Shown here: in pieces, positions 1 through 8,191 of the stretch
How the letters are laid out: each line of letters opens with the position of its first letter
Position numbering within the stretch: the stretch's first letter is position 1
Assembly: GCA_030592605.1 (NCBI GenBank)
Contig: JAUVIT010000054.1
Location: 1-8,426 of the forward strand
Direction of reading: 5' to 3'
Length of the DNA: 8,426 nucleotides
Origin: Bacteroidota bacterium
Lineage (GTDB): Bacteria; Bacteroidota; Bacteroidia; Bacteroidales; GCA-2748055
The notes under the pieces: generated by a model
What the model was told of the DNA's origin: nothing
Seen by the model: the letters and a program-made list of their open reading frames with translations, nothing else
The model's database searches: none
Made by a program: the position numbers and the translations under genes

Positions 1-1
1 C

Positions 2-859
<858 letters not shown>

Positions 860-904
860 TATATGAGTTCGTCAATCGTTCTACTTAAAACACATAATAC
901 GCTT

Positions 905-2860
905 ATGAAAAAGAGCCTTCTCTTTATATTTCTTGCTGCTCTTGTGACAACAGGACTTCTTGGACAGGTGTCTCCGGTGCTAATGACCATTGGGGATGAG
1001 CAGGTAAGCCTGGAAGAATTTGAACGGATCTACCGGAAAAATAACAATGAATCGTCGCTAAACCGGCAAGATCCGGAAGCCTATCTGGAGCTTTTTATCA
1101 ATTTTAAGGTCAAGGTAAAAGAGGCTGAAGCTCTGGGCATGGATACCACTAGCAAATTCATCAATGAGCTGGAGGGATACCGCAAACAACTGGCCAAACC
1201 TTATCTGGTGGATGAAGAGGCCAAAGAGAAGATGATGAAAGAAGCGTACGAATGGTCCAAATATGACATTCGTGCCAATCATATCCTGATCAGGCTTCCC
1301 GAAAGCCCATCCCCTGAGGATACCCTGGCAGCCTATGATAAAATCATGGCGATCAGGGCCCGCATTAAAAGTGGTGAAGCATTTGACGTGGTGGCCAGAG
1401 CCACATCAGAGGATGCTTCGGTGCACCAAAATGGTGGTGACCTGAACTATTTTACTGTTTTTTCCATGGTCTACCCATTTGAGGAAATGGCTTATACGAC
1501 CCCGGTGGGTCGATTGAGTATGCCATTCCGAACCTCCTATGGATACCATATTATGATGGTCGTGGACAAGCGACCTGCTCGCGGAGCAATCAAAGTAGCC
1601 CACATCTTTATACGCACTCCGTCTGGAACTGGTGAAGAGGAGAAAAAAGAGGCCTACGAAAAAGTACAGATGGTGTACGACAGCCTGCAGATGGGAACCG
1701 ATTTCGGAGATTTGGCCATGCGCTATTCGGATGACAGGGCCTCTGCCCAATCAGGGGGTGAAATTCCATGGTTCGGAACAGGTCGGATGATTCCCGAATT
1801 CGAAGATGCCTGTTTTGCCATTGAAAAAAAGGGAGACTATGGCAAACCCTTCAAATCCTTCTATGGATGGCACATTGTTAAATTAATAGACAAAAAGGAG
1901 ATTGGCAGCTACGAAGAGATGAAACCGGAGTTGCAGCAGAAGATCGACCGTAGCGACCGAAACGCAGCCCGGACAGATAACTTCATTGCCAAACTTAAAA
2001 ATGAGTATCAGTTCAGCGAGAACCGGGAAGCCCTGCAGCCGGTTTACCAGGCGGTGGATTCAACCCTCAGGCTTGGCACCTGGAAAGCAGGCAGACTGAA
2101 GGATTTGGACAGTCAGCTAATTAAAATCGGGGATCGGAAAGTACTTACCGGAGCATTTGCCTCCCATATAGAGGAAGAGCAGTACCACGGGAAAGCAAGG
2201 GATCCAAGGGTATGGGTCGACCAGCTCTACAAAAATTTCTCGGACGAAATTGTAATTGACTACGAAGAAGCAAGGTTACCCGAAAAATATCCGGAATTCA
2301 GATACATTTATGAAGAGTATCACGACGGCATCCTGCTTTTCGATATCATGGATCAGCGGGTCTGGTCAATGGCCATTACAGATACAGCCGGACTGGAGGC
2401 ATTTTACAAGGAGCACAGGAAATCCTATAGGGGGGAGGAGCGAATCGACGCCTTTATTGTAACTTGCAGCAATGGGGCTGATCTGGCAGGAATCCGAAAA
2501 GCTCACAAGAAAATCTCCAAAGGCAAACTTGACCAGGAGGCACTGAATGCAAAGTTTTGCAGCAATGATACTGTCCCCTGTATTACCTTAACACACTACT
2601 TGGTTGAAAAGGGTGAAAATGAGATGATTGATTCACAGAATGGTGTAAGCGGACCCGGACCGGTGATTGAAAATGAGGAAACAAGTACCTTTGTGATCAT
2701 TAAGGGAAAGAGGTCGCCCGAACCAAAAAAACTGCTTGAAGCACGCGGCAAGGTTACTTCAGACTATCAGGAATATCTGGAAGCCGAATGGTTAAAGTCC
2801 TTAAAGGAGAAATATCCGGTGACCATCAACCAGGACTTGCTTAAGCGGATAAAATCGTAA
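905..2860 (+). CDS. Periplasmic peptidyl-prolyl cis-trans isomerase with two parvulin domains
   Basis: Predicted exported folding factor of the SurA/PpiC class, 651 aa from the ATG at 905. This start puts a signal peptide (KKSLLFIFLAALVTTGLLG) at the very N-terminus; an upstream in-frame ATG at 863, only 3 bp after guaB, would add 14 polar residues and is less likely. After a SurA-like helical region (about 25-120) come two parvulin domains. Domain 1 spans about 122-222, with the ANHILI histidine, the NGGDLNYF loop and GYHI. Domain 2 spans about 229-330, with AHIFI, SGGEIPWF and GWHI. Both keep the two conserved histidines, so both could be catalytic. The C-terminal 320 residues are not a recognisable parvulin domain but end in a SurA-like helix (DYQEYLEAEWLKSLKEKYPV). 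That part holds cysteines at about 521, 552 and 559, which is unusual for an exported protein. Likely role: folding outer-membrane proteins. The family assignment is firm; the substrate is inferred. Confidence 0.9.
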   Translation: MKKSLLFIFLAALVTTGLLGQVSPVLMTIGDEQVSLEEFERIYRKNNNESSLNRQDPEAYLELFINFKVKVKEAEALGMDTTSKFINELEGYRKQLAKPYLVDEEAKEKMMKEAYEWSKYDIRANHILIRLPESPSPEDTLAAYDKIMAIRARIKSGEAFDVVARATSEDASVHQNGGDLNYFTVFSMVYPFEEMAYTTPVGRLSMPFRTSYGYHIMMVVDKRPARGAIKVAHIFIRTPSGTGEEEKKEAYEKVQMVYDSLQMGTDFGDLAMRYSDDRASAQSGGEIPWFGTGRMIPEFEDACFAIEKKGDYGKPFKSFYGWHIVKLIDKKEIGSYEEMKPELQQKIDRSDRNAARTDNFIAKLKNEYQFSENREALQPVYQAVDSTLRLGTWKAGRLKDLDSQLIKIGDRKVLTGAFASHIEEEQYHGKARDPRVWVDQLYKNFSDEIVIDYEEARLPEKYPEFRYIYEEYHDGILLFDIMDQRVWSMAITDTAGLEAFYKEHRKSYRGEERIDAFIVTCSNGADLAGIRKAHKKISKGKLDQEALNAKFCSNDTVPCITLTHYLVEKGENEMIDSQNGVSGPGPVIENEETSTFVIIKGKRSPEPKKLLEARGKVTSDYQEYLEAEWLKSLKEKYPVTINQDLLKRIKS

Positions 2861-2862
2861 GG

Positions 2863-3714
2863 ATGAGGAGCATTATTTCTATTATAGCACTTGTTTTATT
2901 CATGGTACAGGGCTGCTCCCTGTTTGTGAAAAACGACCTGGAAGAACCAGTGGCCCGAGTCTTTGAGAACTACCTCTACCCTTCCGATCTGGGAAAAGTT
3001 ATACCTTCTGGCACAAACAGGCAGGACAGTATGTTGCTTGCCAAGCGTTATACGGAGACCTGGGTAAAGGACATGTTGATGCAGCACAGGGCTGAAGAAT
3101 CTCTGAGCGAGGAACAAATGGATTTTGAAACACAGATTGAAGAGTATCACCGTTCCTTGCTAATATATACCTATCGCCAGAATCTGCTCCAGCAGAAGAT
3201 GGACACCCTGGTAAGTGAGCGCGAAATAAACTCCTACTACGAGGAAAACTCCAAAAACTTCGTGCTGAATCAGAATGTAATCAAAGGCACCTTTATCAAG
3301 GTACCCCTTTCTGCACCAAACCAGGACCAATTGCGCCGCTGGTCCTGGAACAACCGGGAGCAGGATCTTGATCAATTGGAAAAATATTGCCTTAGCTATG
3401 CAGAAAAGTATAGTGACTTCAATGATACCTGGGTCGATTTCTCTTCCATCAGGGAACAATTGCCCAGAAGGATTTCGAATCCCGTAAGGTACCTCAACAG
3501 CTATCGTAATATTGAACACAGTGATTCACTGTTCAGGTATTTGGTACATATTAGCGCTCATCTTACCGAAGGAAAAGTAGCACCCGTGGAGATGGTAAGT
3601 GATGATATTACCAATATCATCCTGAATAAGCGTAAAATTAAATTTATCAAGGACCTGGAGCATCGTGTATATACAGACGGCGTAAGCAGGAACCAGTTTG
3701 AAATTTATCGTTAA
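2863..3714 (+). CDS. SurA-like lipoprotein, probably catalytically inactive
   Basis: A 283-aa predicted lipoprotein, starting 2 bp after the previous stop. The N-terminus (MRSIISIIALVLFMVQGC) is a short hydrophobic signal ending in VQGC, so Cys18 is the likely lipidation site; Gln at -2 is a non-ideal lipobox residue. The region from about 25 to 125 resembles the helical N-terminal domain of SurA-type chaperones, including a SEREINSYYEENSKNF segment that in this family leads into the parvulin domain. Where a parvulin domain should follow (VIKGTFIKVP, about 143-152), the first-strand histidine is absent, and I see neither a GGDLGWF-type loop nor a terminal GYHI. The fold may therefore be kept without isomerase activity, giving a holdase or accessory role at a membrane. 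Its place between two clear parvulin proteins supports the assignment more than its own sequence does. A previously named function is not recognised. Confidence 0.8.
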   Translation: MRSIISIIALVLFMVQGCSLFVKNDLEEPVARVFENYLYPSDLGKVIPSGTNRQDSMLLAKRYTETWVKDMLMQHRAEESLSEEQMDFETQIEEYHRSLLIYTYRQNLLQQKMDTLVSEREINSYYEENSKNFVLNQNVIKGTFIKVPLSAPNQDQLRRWSWNNREQDLDQLEKYCLSYAEKYSDFNDTWVDFSSIREQLPRRISNPVRYLNSYRNIEHSDSLFRYLVHISAHLTEGKVAPVEMVSDDITNIILNKRKIKFIKDLEHRVYTDGVSRNQFEIYR

Positions 3715-5060
3715 TGAACATGAAAAGAAGATTTGCATATATATTGCTTGGAGCACTTTTGTCATTAAACACAGTGGCTCAGCCGCTGGTTATCGACAGG
3801 GTCATAGGGGTTGTTGGAGATTTTAATATCCTTCAGTCTGATATAGAACAGGACTACCTTCAGTTAAAGATGTCGGGCAGGTATGTTGGCCCGGATGCTC
3901 GCTGCGATATCTACAACTCCTTCATTGAAAGGAAACTACTGATGACCCAGGCCAAGATAGATAGTGTGGAAGTGGGTCCCGACATGGTAGAGATGCAAAT
4001 GGAATCACGTCTCAATTATTTTATCGGTCAGTTTGGCAGTGAAGAGGAAATGGAGGCTTATTTCAATAAATCGATCTTTGATATCAAGGACGACCTCAGA
4101 GAAGCGATCGAGGAACAGATGATTACGGACCAGGTAAGAAATACCATTATCGAAGATGTGAGCACCACTCCATCCGATGTGAAAAGTTTTTATCGTTCCA
4201 TGGAGTCCGATAGCATTCCCTATATTAATACGGAAGTGGAACTGGCACAGATAGTGGCCTATCCCAAGTACAGCGACGAGGCAGTTTTTCTGATTAAAGA
4301 AAGGTTGCTTGAACTGCGTAAACGTGTTCAGGACGGTGAGGATTTCGGCACGCTGGCCATTCTCTACTCTGAAGCACCCGAAGCTGCCCGCCGTGGTGAA
4401 ATTGGATTTATGATGAGGTCCCAGCTGGACAAAGCCTATGCCGATGCAGCCTGGTCCCTTAAAGCCGGACAGGTATCCAAAATCATAGAGAGCTCTTTTG
4501 GCTACCATATCATTCAGCTAGTAGAGCGCAGGGGTGATATGGCCAATACCAGGCATATCCTGATGAATCCTAAAGCAGATGCCAATGCCAAGCAGAAGGC
4601 CATTTATAAACTGGATAGTCTGAAAACCATTGTGGAGGCCGACTCACTCTCCTTCGATTGGGCTGCCAAGCGTTACTCTGAAGATCCCGAGACAAGTGTG
4701 AACGGGGGATTGCTCGTTAATCCGGAAACCCGTGCCTCCACCTTCGAACTGGACCAGTTACCTACCAAAGATTACTATATGATCCGGAACATGCAGGTAG
4801 AGAAACTCTCGGAGCCTTACGAATCGACAGATCATAACCATAAACTTTGTTACAAGGTACTCTACCTGAAATCGAGGATCGAACCCCATCGTGCCAACCT
4901 GAAGCAGGATTACATGCTGCTGGATGGTCTGGCCCTGATGAATAAAAACAGAGAGGTGATGCAGGATTGGTATGATGAAAAGAAAAAAAACACCTACATC
5001 CGAAGAGATATCGCCTACAGTAATTGCACAGATTCAGGCCAGCAGAGCAGTCAGAGATGA
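3714..5060 (+). CDS. surA: SurA-type periplasmic chaperone / peptidyl-prolyl isomerase
   Basis: SurA-class chaperones hold unfolded outer-membrane proteins in the periplasm. This one is 448 aa, close to the usual 430-450. The start ATG overlaps the previous stop by one base (TAATG), favouring coupled translation; a second ATG at 3720 is an alternative start. Residues 1-22 form a signal peptide with likely cleavage after TVA. The SurA N-terminal region begins at IDRVIGVVGDFNILQSDIEQ (27-46) and runs to about 160. Parvulin domain 1 spans about 174-272: it ends in FGYHI (His265) but has Gln179 (ELAQIV) where the first catalytic histidine usually stands. Domain 2 starts at RHILM (His281) and has YSEDPETSVNGG, but its last strand reads CYKVLYL with no GYHI. 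Each domain thus lacks one conserved histidine, suggesting weak or no isomerase activity and a mainly chaperone role. The next gene encodes an OstA protein. Confidence 0.88.
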   Translation: MNMKRRFAYILLGALLSLNTVAQPLVIDRVIGVVGDFNILQSDIEQDYLQLKMSGRYVGPDARCDIYNSFIERKLLMTQAKIDSVEVGPDMVEMQMESRLNYFIGQFGSEEEMEAYFNKSIFDIKDDLREAIEEQMITDQVRNTIIEDVSTTPSDVKSFYRSMESDSIPYINTEVELAQIVAYPKYSDEAVFLIKERLLELRKRVQDGEDFGTLAILYSEAPEAARRGEIGFMMRSQLDKAYADAAWSLKAGQVSKIIESSFGYHIIQLVERRGDMANTRHILMNPKADANAKQKAIYKLDSLKTIVEADSLSFDWAAKRYSEDPETSVNGGLLVNPETRASTFELDQLPTKDYYMIRNMQVEKLSEPYESTDHNHKLCYKVLYLKSRIEPHRANLKQDYMLLDGLALMNKNREVMQDWYDEKKKNTYIRRDIAYSNCTDSGQQSSQR

Positions 5061-6592
5061 TTCTAAGTCAGCATAAGCGATTCTTCCGGCTAAGTCTGCT
5101 TATGCTGTGCCTGCAACTCTCTTTGCAAGTTGCCTCAGGGCAGAAAGGCACCACAATAGATATTCTTAATGCCGATCTCACTGCATATGATGAATTGCAA
5201 ATCGGGAATGATGCAACGAAACTTATCGGCAATGTAAGGTTGAAGCACGAAGATGTGGTAATGACCTGCGATTCAGCCTACTTCTATCAAAGCACATCAT
5301 CCGTTGATGCTTTCAGCAATGTCAGGGTTCAACAAGGCGACACTCTCACCCTGACAGGTGATCGGGCCTACTATGATGGCATCAGTAAGATTGCCCGGGT
5401 CCGCAATAATGTGGAATTGGTAAACAAAGATATTACCCTCCTCACCGATTCTCTCAATTACGATCGGGCTGCTGGCTTTACTTACTATTTTGGTGGAGGA
5501 ATCCTGACCCAGGAAGATAGCCGGCTCACAAGCGGCAGGGGGCGCTATATACTTGATTCGGAAGATTTTTACTTCATGGATAGCGTGGTAATTGTGAATC
5601 CCGAATATACCATCCATACCGATAGCATGAGGTACAATACCAGGCAGGAGATCTCTTACTTCAGTGGTCCCACCGAAATCACAGGCGAGGATCGCTATAT
5701 CTATTGTGAAAACGGCTGGTACGATATGCAGCAGGATATCTCCTATGTAACCAACAATGCCTATATGGAAGAGGCAGGAAGAATTTTGAAAGGAGATTCC
5801 CTCTATTATGAGGCTGAACAGGGCTTTGGAAGAGCCATCTCCAATGTGGAGCTCATCGATACGGCCCAGAACATGATCCTGAAAGGAAATTATGGACTCT
5901 ACTATAGCGACCAGGAGACCGCCATGGTCACCGACAGCGCCCTTATGATACAGATAGACGGATCCGATACCATGTATGTACATGCCGATACACTGCGCAC
6001 CCTGCAGAATCCGGATATGGAGGAGCAGAGCAGAATCCTCAGGGCCTATTATAAAGTGAAAATATTCCGGACCGATCTACAGGTCATGTGCGATTCCCTG
6101 GTATATGTGGAGGCCGACAGTGCCTTTGATTTCTTTGGAGAACCAGTCATCTGGTCGGACGAAAACCAACTAACCGCCAGTCATATAAGGATTTATATGG
6201 TGGATCAGCAGCTGGAACGAATGCAGCTGAACGGCGTCGCCTTTGTCGCCTCCCAGAAAGATTCAGTAAGTTTTGATCAGATGAGAGGCAAAGAAATGAC
6301 CGGCTACTTTAAAGAGAATAAACTGGACCGGATCCTGGTGTCGGGAAACGGACAAACCATCTATTATGCCACCGACCAGGATGTCATTGTAGGAGCCAAT
6401 AAAACGGTAGCTTCCGATTTAACCATCTATCTGAAGGAGAATAAGATTTCCAGTGTTGTATACATTTCAAAACCTGATGGGACCTATTATCCCCTTTCCC
6501 TGTTTCCTGCTGAAGAGCGACGTTTAAGTGATTTTAAGTGGCTGGAAGCGTGGCGCCCCCTAAGCTGGGAAGATATATTTATCTGGAAATAG
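5057..6592 (+). CDS. OstA/LptA-like LPS transport or assembly protein
   Basis: A 511-aa predicted exported protein of the OstA family (OstA_2-like), related to LptA and the N-terminal part of LptD, which form the beta-jellyroll path carrying LPS across the periplasm. The chosen ATG overlaps the surA stop in ATGA; an upstream TTG at 5024 would put 11 polar residues ahead of the signal. The signal peptide covers about 1-28 (RLSLLMLCLQLSLQVASG); Cys18 is in a poor lipobox context. From about 33 onward the protein is a run of short beta-strand units with a recurring pattern (CDSAYFY, GDRAYYDG, TDSLNYDR, GDSLYYEA, CDSLVYVE), as expected for stacked OstA repeats. It is far longer than E. coli LptA (about 185 aa) and shows no C-terminal LptD-type barrel, ending in a Trp-rich WLEAWRPLSWEDIFIWK tail. 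Linkage to SurA fits outer-membrane biogenesis. The exact role in this organism is inferred. Confidence 0.87.
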   Translation: MILSQHKRFFRLSLLMLCLQLSLQVASGQKGTTIDILNADLTAYDELQIGNDATKLIGNVRLKHEDVVMTCDSAYFYQSTSSVDAFSNVRVQQGDTLTLTGDRAYYDGISKIARVRNNVELVNKDITLLTDSLNYDRAAGFTYYFGGGILTQEDSRLTSGRGRYILDSEDFYFMDSVVIVNPEYTIHTDSMRYNTRQEISYFSGPTEITGEDRYIYCENGWYDMQQDISYVTNNAYMEEAGRILKGDSLYYEAEQGFGRAISNVELIDTAQNMILKGNYGLYYSDQETAMVTDSALMIQIDGSDTMYVHADTLRTLQNPDMEEQSRILRAYYKVKIFRTDLQVMCDSLVYVEADSAFDFFGEPVIWSDENQLTASHIRIYMVDQQLERMQLNGVAFVASQKDSVSFDQMRGKEMTGYFKENKLDRILVSGNGQTIYYATDQDVIVGANKTVASDLTIYLKENKISSVVYISKPDGTYYPLSLFPAEERRLSDFKWLEAWRPLSWEDIFIWK

Positions 6593-6593
6593 A

Positions 6594-6815
6594 TCAGTAT
6601 TCGTCCTCGTTAAAGAAGAAATCATCCTTGCTGGGATAATCGGGCCAGATATCTTCGATGCTCTCATAGACATCACCTTCATCCTCGATCTCCTGCAGGT
6701 TTTCAATTACTTCCATTGGAGCACCTGATCTGATGGCAAAGTCAATCAATTCATCCTTTGTGGCAGGCCACGGTGCATCTTCAAGTTTTGAGGCTAATTC
6801 AAGGGTCCAGTACAT
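6594..6815 (-). CDS. Small acidic DUF2795-type protein
   Basis: A 73-aa very acidic protein (MYWTLELASKLEDAPWPATKD...), matching what I recall as a short, highly conserved Bacteroidota family annotated DUF2795. The core is PWPATKDELIDFAIRSGAP followed by an amphipathic stretch, MEVIENLQEIEDEGDVYESI, then DIWPDYPSKDDFFFNEDEY. No signal peptide or membrane segment is seen, so it is probably cytoplasmic. The function is unknown; the acidic tail and small size are compatible with a regulatory or partner protein, but this is a guess. Its stop lies one base from the stop of the convergent OstA gene, and it is the last visible gene on the - strand. It has its own well-formed promoter (6856-6886), so it can be expressed apart from the adenosyltransferase upstream. 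Confidence 0.9.
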   Translation of the reverse strand: MYWTLELASKLEDAPWPATKDELIDFAIRSGAPMEVIENLQEIEDEGDVYESIEDIWPDYPSKDDFFFNEDEY

Positions 6816-6842
6816 CTATATTCTTAATTTGTATTACTACGT

Positions 6843-6852
6843 CCTTTAAAGG
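6843..6852. other. Perfect 10-bp palindrome at the predicted transcription start
   Basis: CCTTTAAAGG is a perfect palindrome placed just downstream of the -7 box of the promoter of the DUF2795 gene, where transcription should begin. It could be a small operator or a chance sequence, since a 10-bp palindrome is not rare. Confidence 0.3.
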
Positions 6853-6855
6853 CCG

Positions 6856-6886
6856 CAAATATAAAAAAAAAATCAATTCCTACAAC
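6856..6886 (-). promoter_or_regulatory. Bacteroidota-type promoter for the DUF2795 gene
   Basis: Read on the - strand, TATATTTG (6863-6856) matches the Bacteroidota -7 consensus TAnnTTTG at every fixed position, and GTTG (6886-6883) lies 19 bp upstream, matching the -33 element (TTTG) in all but one base. The spacer contains a run of ten T (6872-6863), whose last base is the first T of the -7 box. The -33 box falls inside the last codons of the adenosyltransferase gene. Transcription would begin near 6850, giving a leader of about 35 nt before the ATG at 6815. The identification rests on consensus and spacing only. Confidence 0.7.
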
Positions 6887-7437
6887 CCCGGATTCCAAGG
6901 TTCCTGTTTGATACCGGAAAGGTGTGCGATTTTACGGGACAGAACAAAAAAATAATCCGAAAGACGGTTATAAAAACGAAGGATATCCTCTTGAATATTA
7001 ACGTCTTGAGCAAGCTTCAGGATGGTTCTTTCGGTACGTCTGCAAACTGTCCGCGCGATATGAGCCTGTGATACCGCCGGGTCTCCACCCGGTATAAGGA
7101 AGGAGGTCAGGGGTTCCAGGGCAGCGTCCATTTCATCGATTCTTCCTTCTAAAAAGCTTACCTGCTCATCTCCCACAATGGGAATTTCCAGGGGGCAATC
7201 ATCACAATCGGCCGCCAGTACCGAAGCAGTTGCCATCTGGATATTCAAAATACTTAAGAGCTCATCCCGAATCTGCACATCTTTTACCAGATCCCGTAAC
7301 ATGGTGGTATGAGCCATCAGCTCGTCTACCGTACCATAGGCTTCGATGCGGGAGTGAAACTTTGGTACACGCCTGCCTCCAATAAGGGAAGTCTTGCCCT
7401 TATCTCCTCCTTTGGTATAGATGCCCGACTTCTTTAT
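6880..7437 (-). CDS. PduO-type cob(I)alamin adenosyltransferase with ATA in place of a start codon
   Basis: Transfers the adenosyl group of ATP to cob(I)alamin (or cobyrinic acid a,c-diamide) to make adenosylcobalamin in the cytosol. The reading frame gives 185 aa, the usual PduO length, if read from the ATA at 7437-7435. Residues 6-18 form the N-terminal ATP-binding motif ([13 protein letters not shown]), followed by [28 protein letters not shown] (132-137) and [12 protein letters not shown] (157-168) are the C-terminal signatures that contribute to the active site. No in-frame ATG, GTG or TTG occurs between the stop at 7452-7450 and an ATG at 7317, which would drop 40 residues including the ATP motif, so that ATG is unlikely to be the normal start. 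The ATA overlaps the ABC gene stop as ATAA, where an ATGA overlap is expected. No in-frame stop interrupts the gene. It could use a rare ATA start, be a start-codon mutant, or reflect a sequencing error. Confidence 0.88.
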   Translation of the reverse strand: MKKSGIYTKGGDKGKTSLIGGRRVPKFHSRIEAYGTVDELMAHTTMLRDLVKDVQIRDELLSILNIQMATASVLAADCDDCPLEIPIVGDEQVSFLEGRIDEMDAALEPLTSFLIPGGDPAVSQAHIARTVCRRTERTILKLAQDVNIQEDILRFYNRLSDYFFVLSRKIAHLSGIKQEPWNPGL

Positions 7438-8132
7438 TTCTTTGGATTTTTATTGATCTCTACCTTATCGATCTCCCCGTCGAGCAAGCGGATGATCCGG
7501 TGTGCATATCGGGAAATGGACTCCTCATGGGTCACCAGGATTATGGTATTTCCCCTTTCGTGGATTTGGCCAAATAGCTTCATAATATCCACCGAGGTTT
7601 TCGAATCGAGGTTTCCTGTGGGTTCGTCGGCCAGAATAATGGAGGGGTTGTTCACCAGTGCACGGGCAACAGCCACCCTTTGTCTTTGCCCGCCCGATAA
7701 CTCATTGGGTTTGTGATCCATGCGGTCTCCTAATCCTACTTCTTCAAGGGTGTGTTTTGCTTTTTCGGCACGTTCCGACTTGCTTACCCCCGCATAAATA
7801 AGGGGCAACATCACATTCTCCAGTGCCGTATACCTGGGAAGCAGGTTAAAGGTCTGGAAGATAAACCCGATCTCCTGGTTCCTGATCTCCGCCAGGCGAT
7901 CATCGTCCATCTTACTTACATCGGTTCCATTCAGGATATACTCACCGCTTGTGGGTGTATCCAGGGCACCAACCAGGTTCATCAGAGTAGATTTCCCCGA
8001 ACCCGATGGTCCCATGATTGCCACATACTCATTTTTCTTGATATCAATATCTATCGAACGAAGCGCCTCAACCGTAATCGAACCTATATAGTAATTCTTG
8101 ACGATCTTATCCAGACTGATCATTGTTTCCAT
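7434..8132 (-). CDS. ABC transporter ATP-binding protein, LolD/MacB type
   Basis: A cytoplasmic ATPase subunit, 232 aa from the ATG at 8132-8130; an ATG at 8123 ([12 protein letters not shown]) and a TTG at 8138 are alternative starts. It has the full set of motifs: Walker A GPSGSGKS (41-48), Q-loop Gln93 ([10 protein letters not shown]), ABC signature LSGGQ (145-149), Walker B IILADE (165-170, catalytic Glu170), D-loop NLDS and the switch His202 (VTHEE). The sequence around [11 protein letters not shown] and [13 protein letters not shown] is typical of the LolD/MacB/FtsE group, which usually pairs with FtsX/MacB-like permeases acting on lipoproteins or small molecules at the envelope. No permease lies in the visible window, so its partner and substrate cannot be told here. 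It is preceded by an AT-rich gap of about 60 bp and its TAA overlaps the apparent start of the adenosyltransferase, suggesting coupled expression. Confidence 0.92.
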   Translation of the reverse strand: METMISLDKIVKNYYIGSITVEALRSIDIDIKKNEYVAIMGPSGSGKSTLMNLVGALDTPTSGEYILNGTDVSKMDDDRLAEIRNQEIGFIFQTFNLLPRYTALENVMLPLIYAGVSKSERAEKAKHTLEEVGLGDRMDHKPNELSGGQRQRVAVARALVNNPSIILADEPTGNLDSKTSVDIMKLFGQIHERGNTIILVTHEESISRYAHRIIRLLDGEIDKVEINKNPKK

Positions 8133-8191
8133 ATTCAAACAAATTGTAGACGAAAATACATATTAATAAGAATATATAATTCATAAAAGGT

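Noticed and set aside
2430..2435. Run of six G in the isomerase gene as a slippage or phase-variation site
   Set aside because: The frame is continuous across it with family-like sequence on both sides, and six G is too short to infer phase variation.
5297..5983. Open frame of 228 codons on the - strand inside the OstA gene
   Set aside because: Long but fully antisense to a well-supported gene with signal peptide and repeats; its His- and Ile-rich translation looks like a shadow product.
6570..6583. Short inverted repeat AGATA-TATT-TATCT near the end of the OstA gene as a terminator
   Set aside because: Five AT-rich base pairs within the coding region and no following T-run; too weak.
6863..6880. 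Run of ten T on the - strand just after the adenosyltransferase stop, as a possible terminator
   Set aside because: No stable hairpin precedes the T-run, and the run fits better as the spacer of the promoter GTTG-19-TATATTTG.
7752..8186. Open frame of 144 codons on the + strand over the ABC ATPase
   Set aside because: Antisense to a gene with a complete set of ABC motifs; no recognisable protein features.
8133..8191. AT-rich gap as a promoter for the ABC gene (TATTTTCG at 8158-8151, - strand)
   Set aside because: It matches the -7 consensus with one mismatch, but no -33 TTG-like element lies at 19-21 bp, so it is too weak to annotate.
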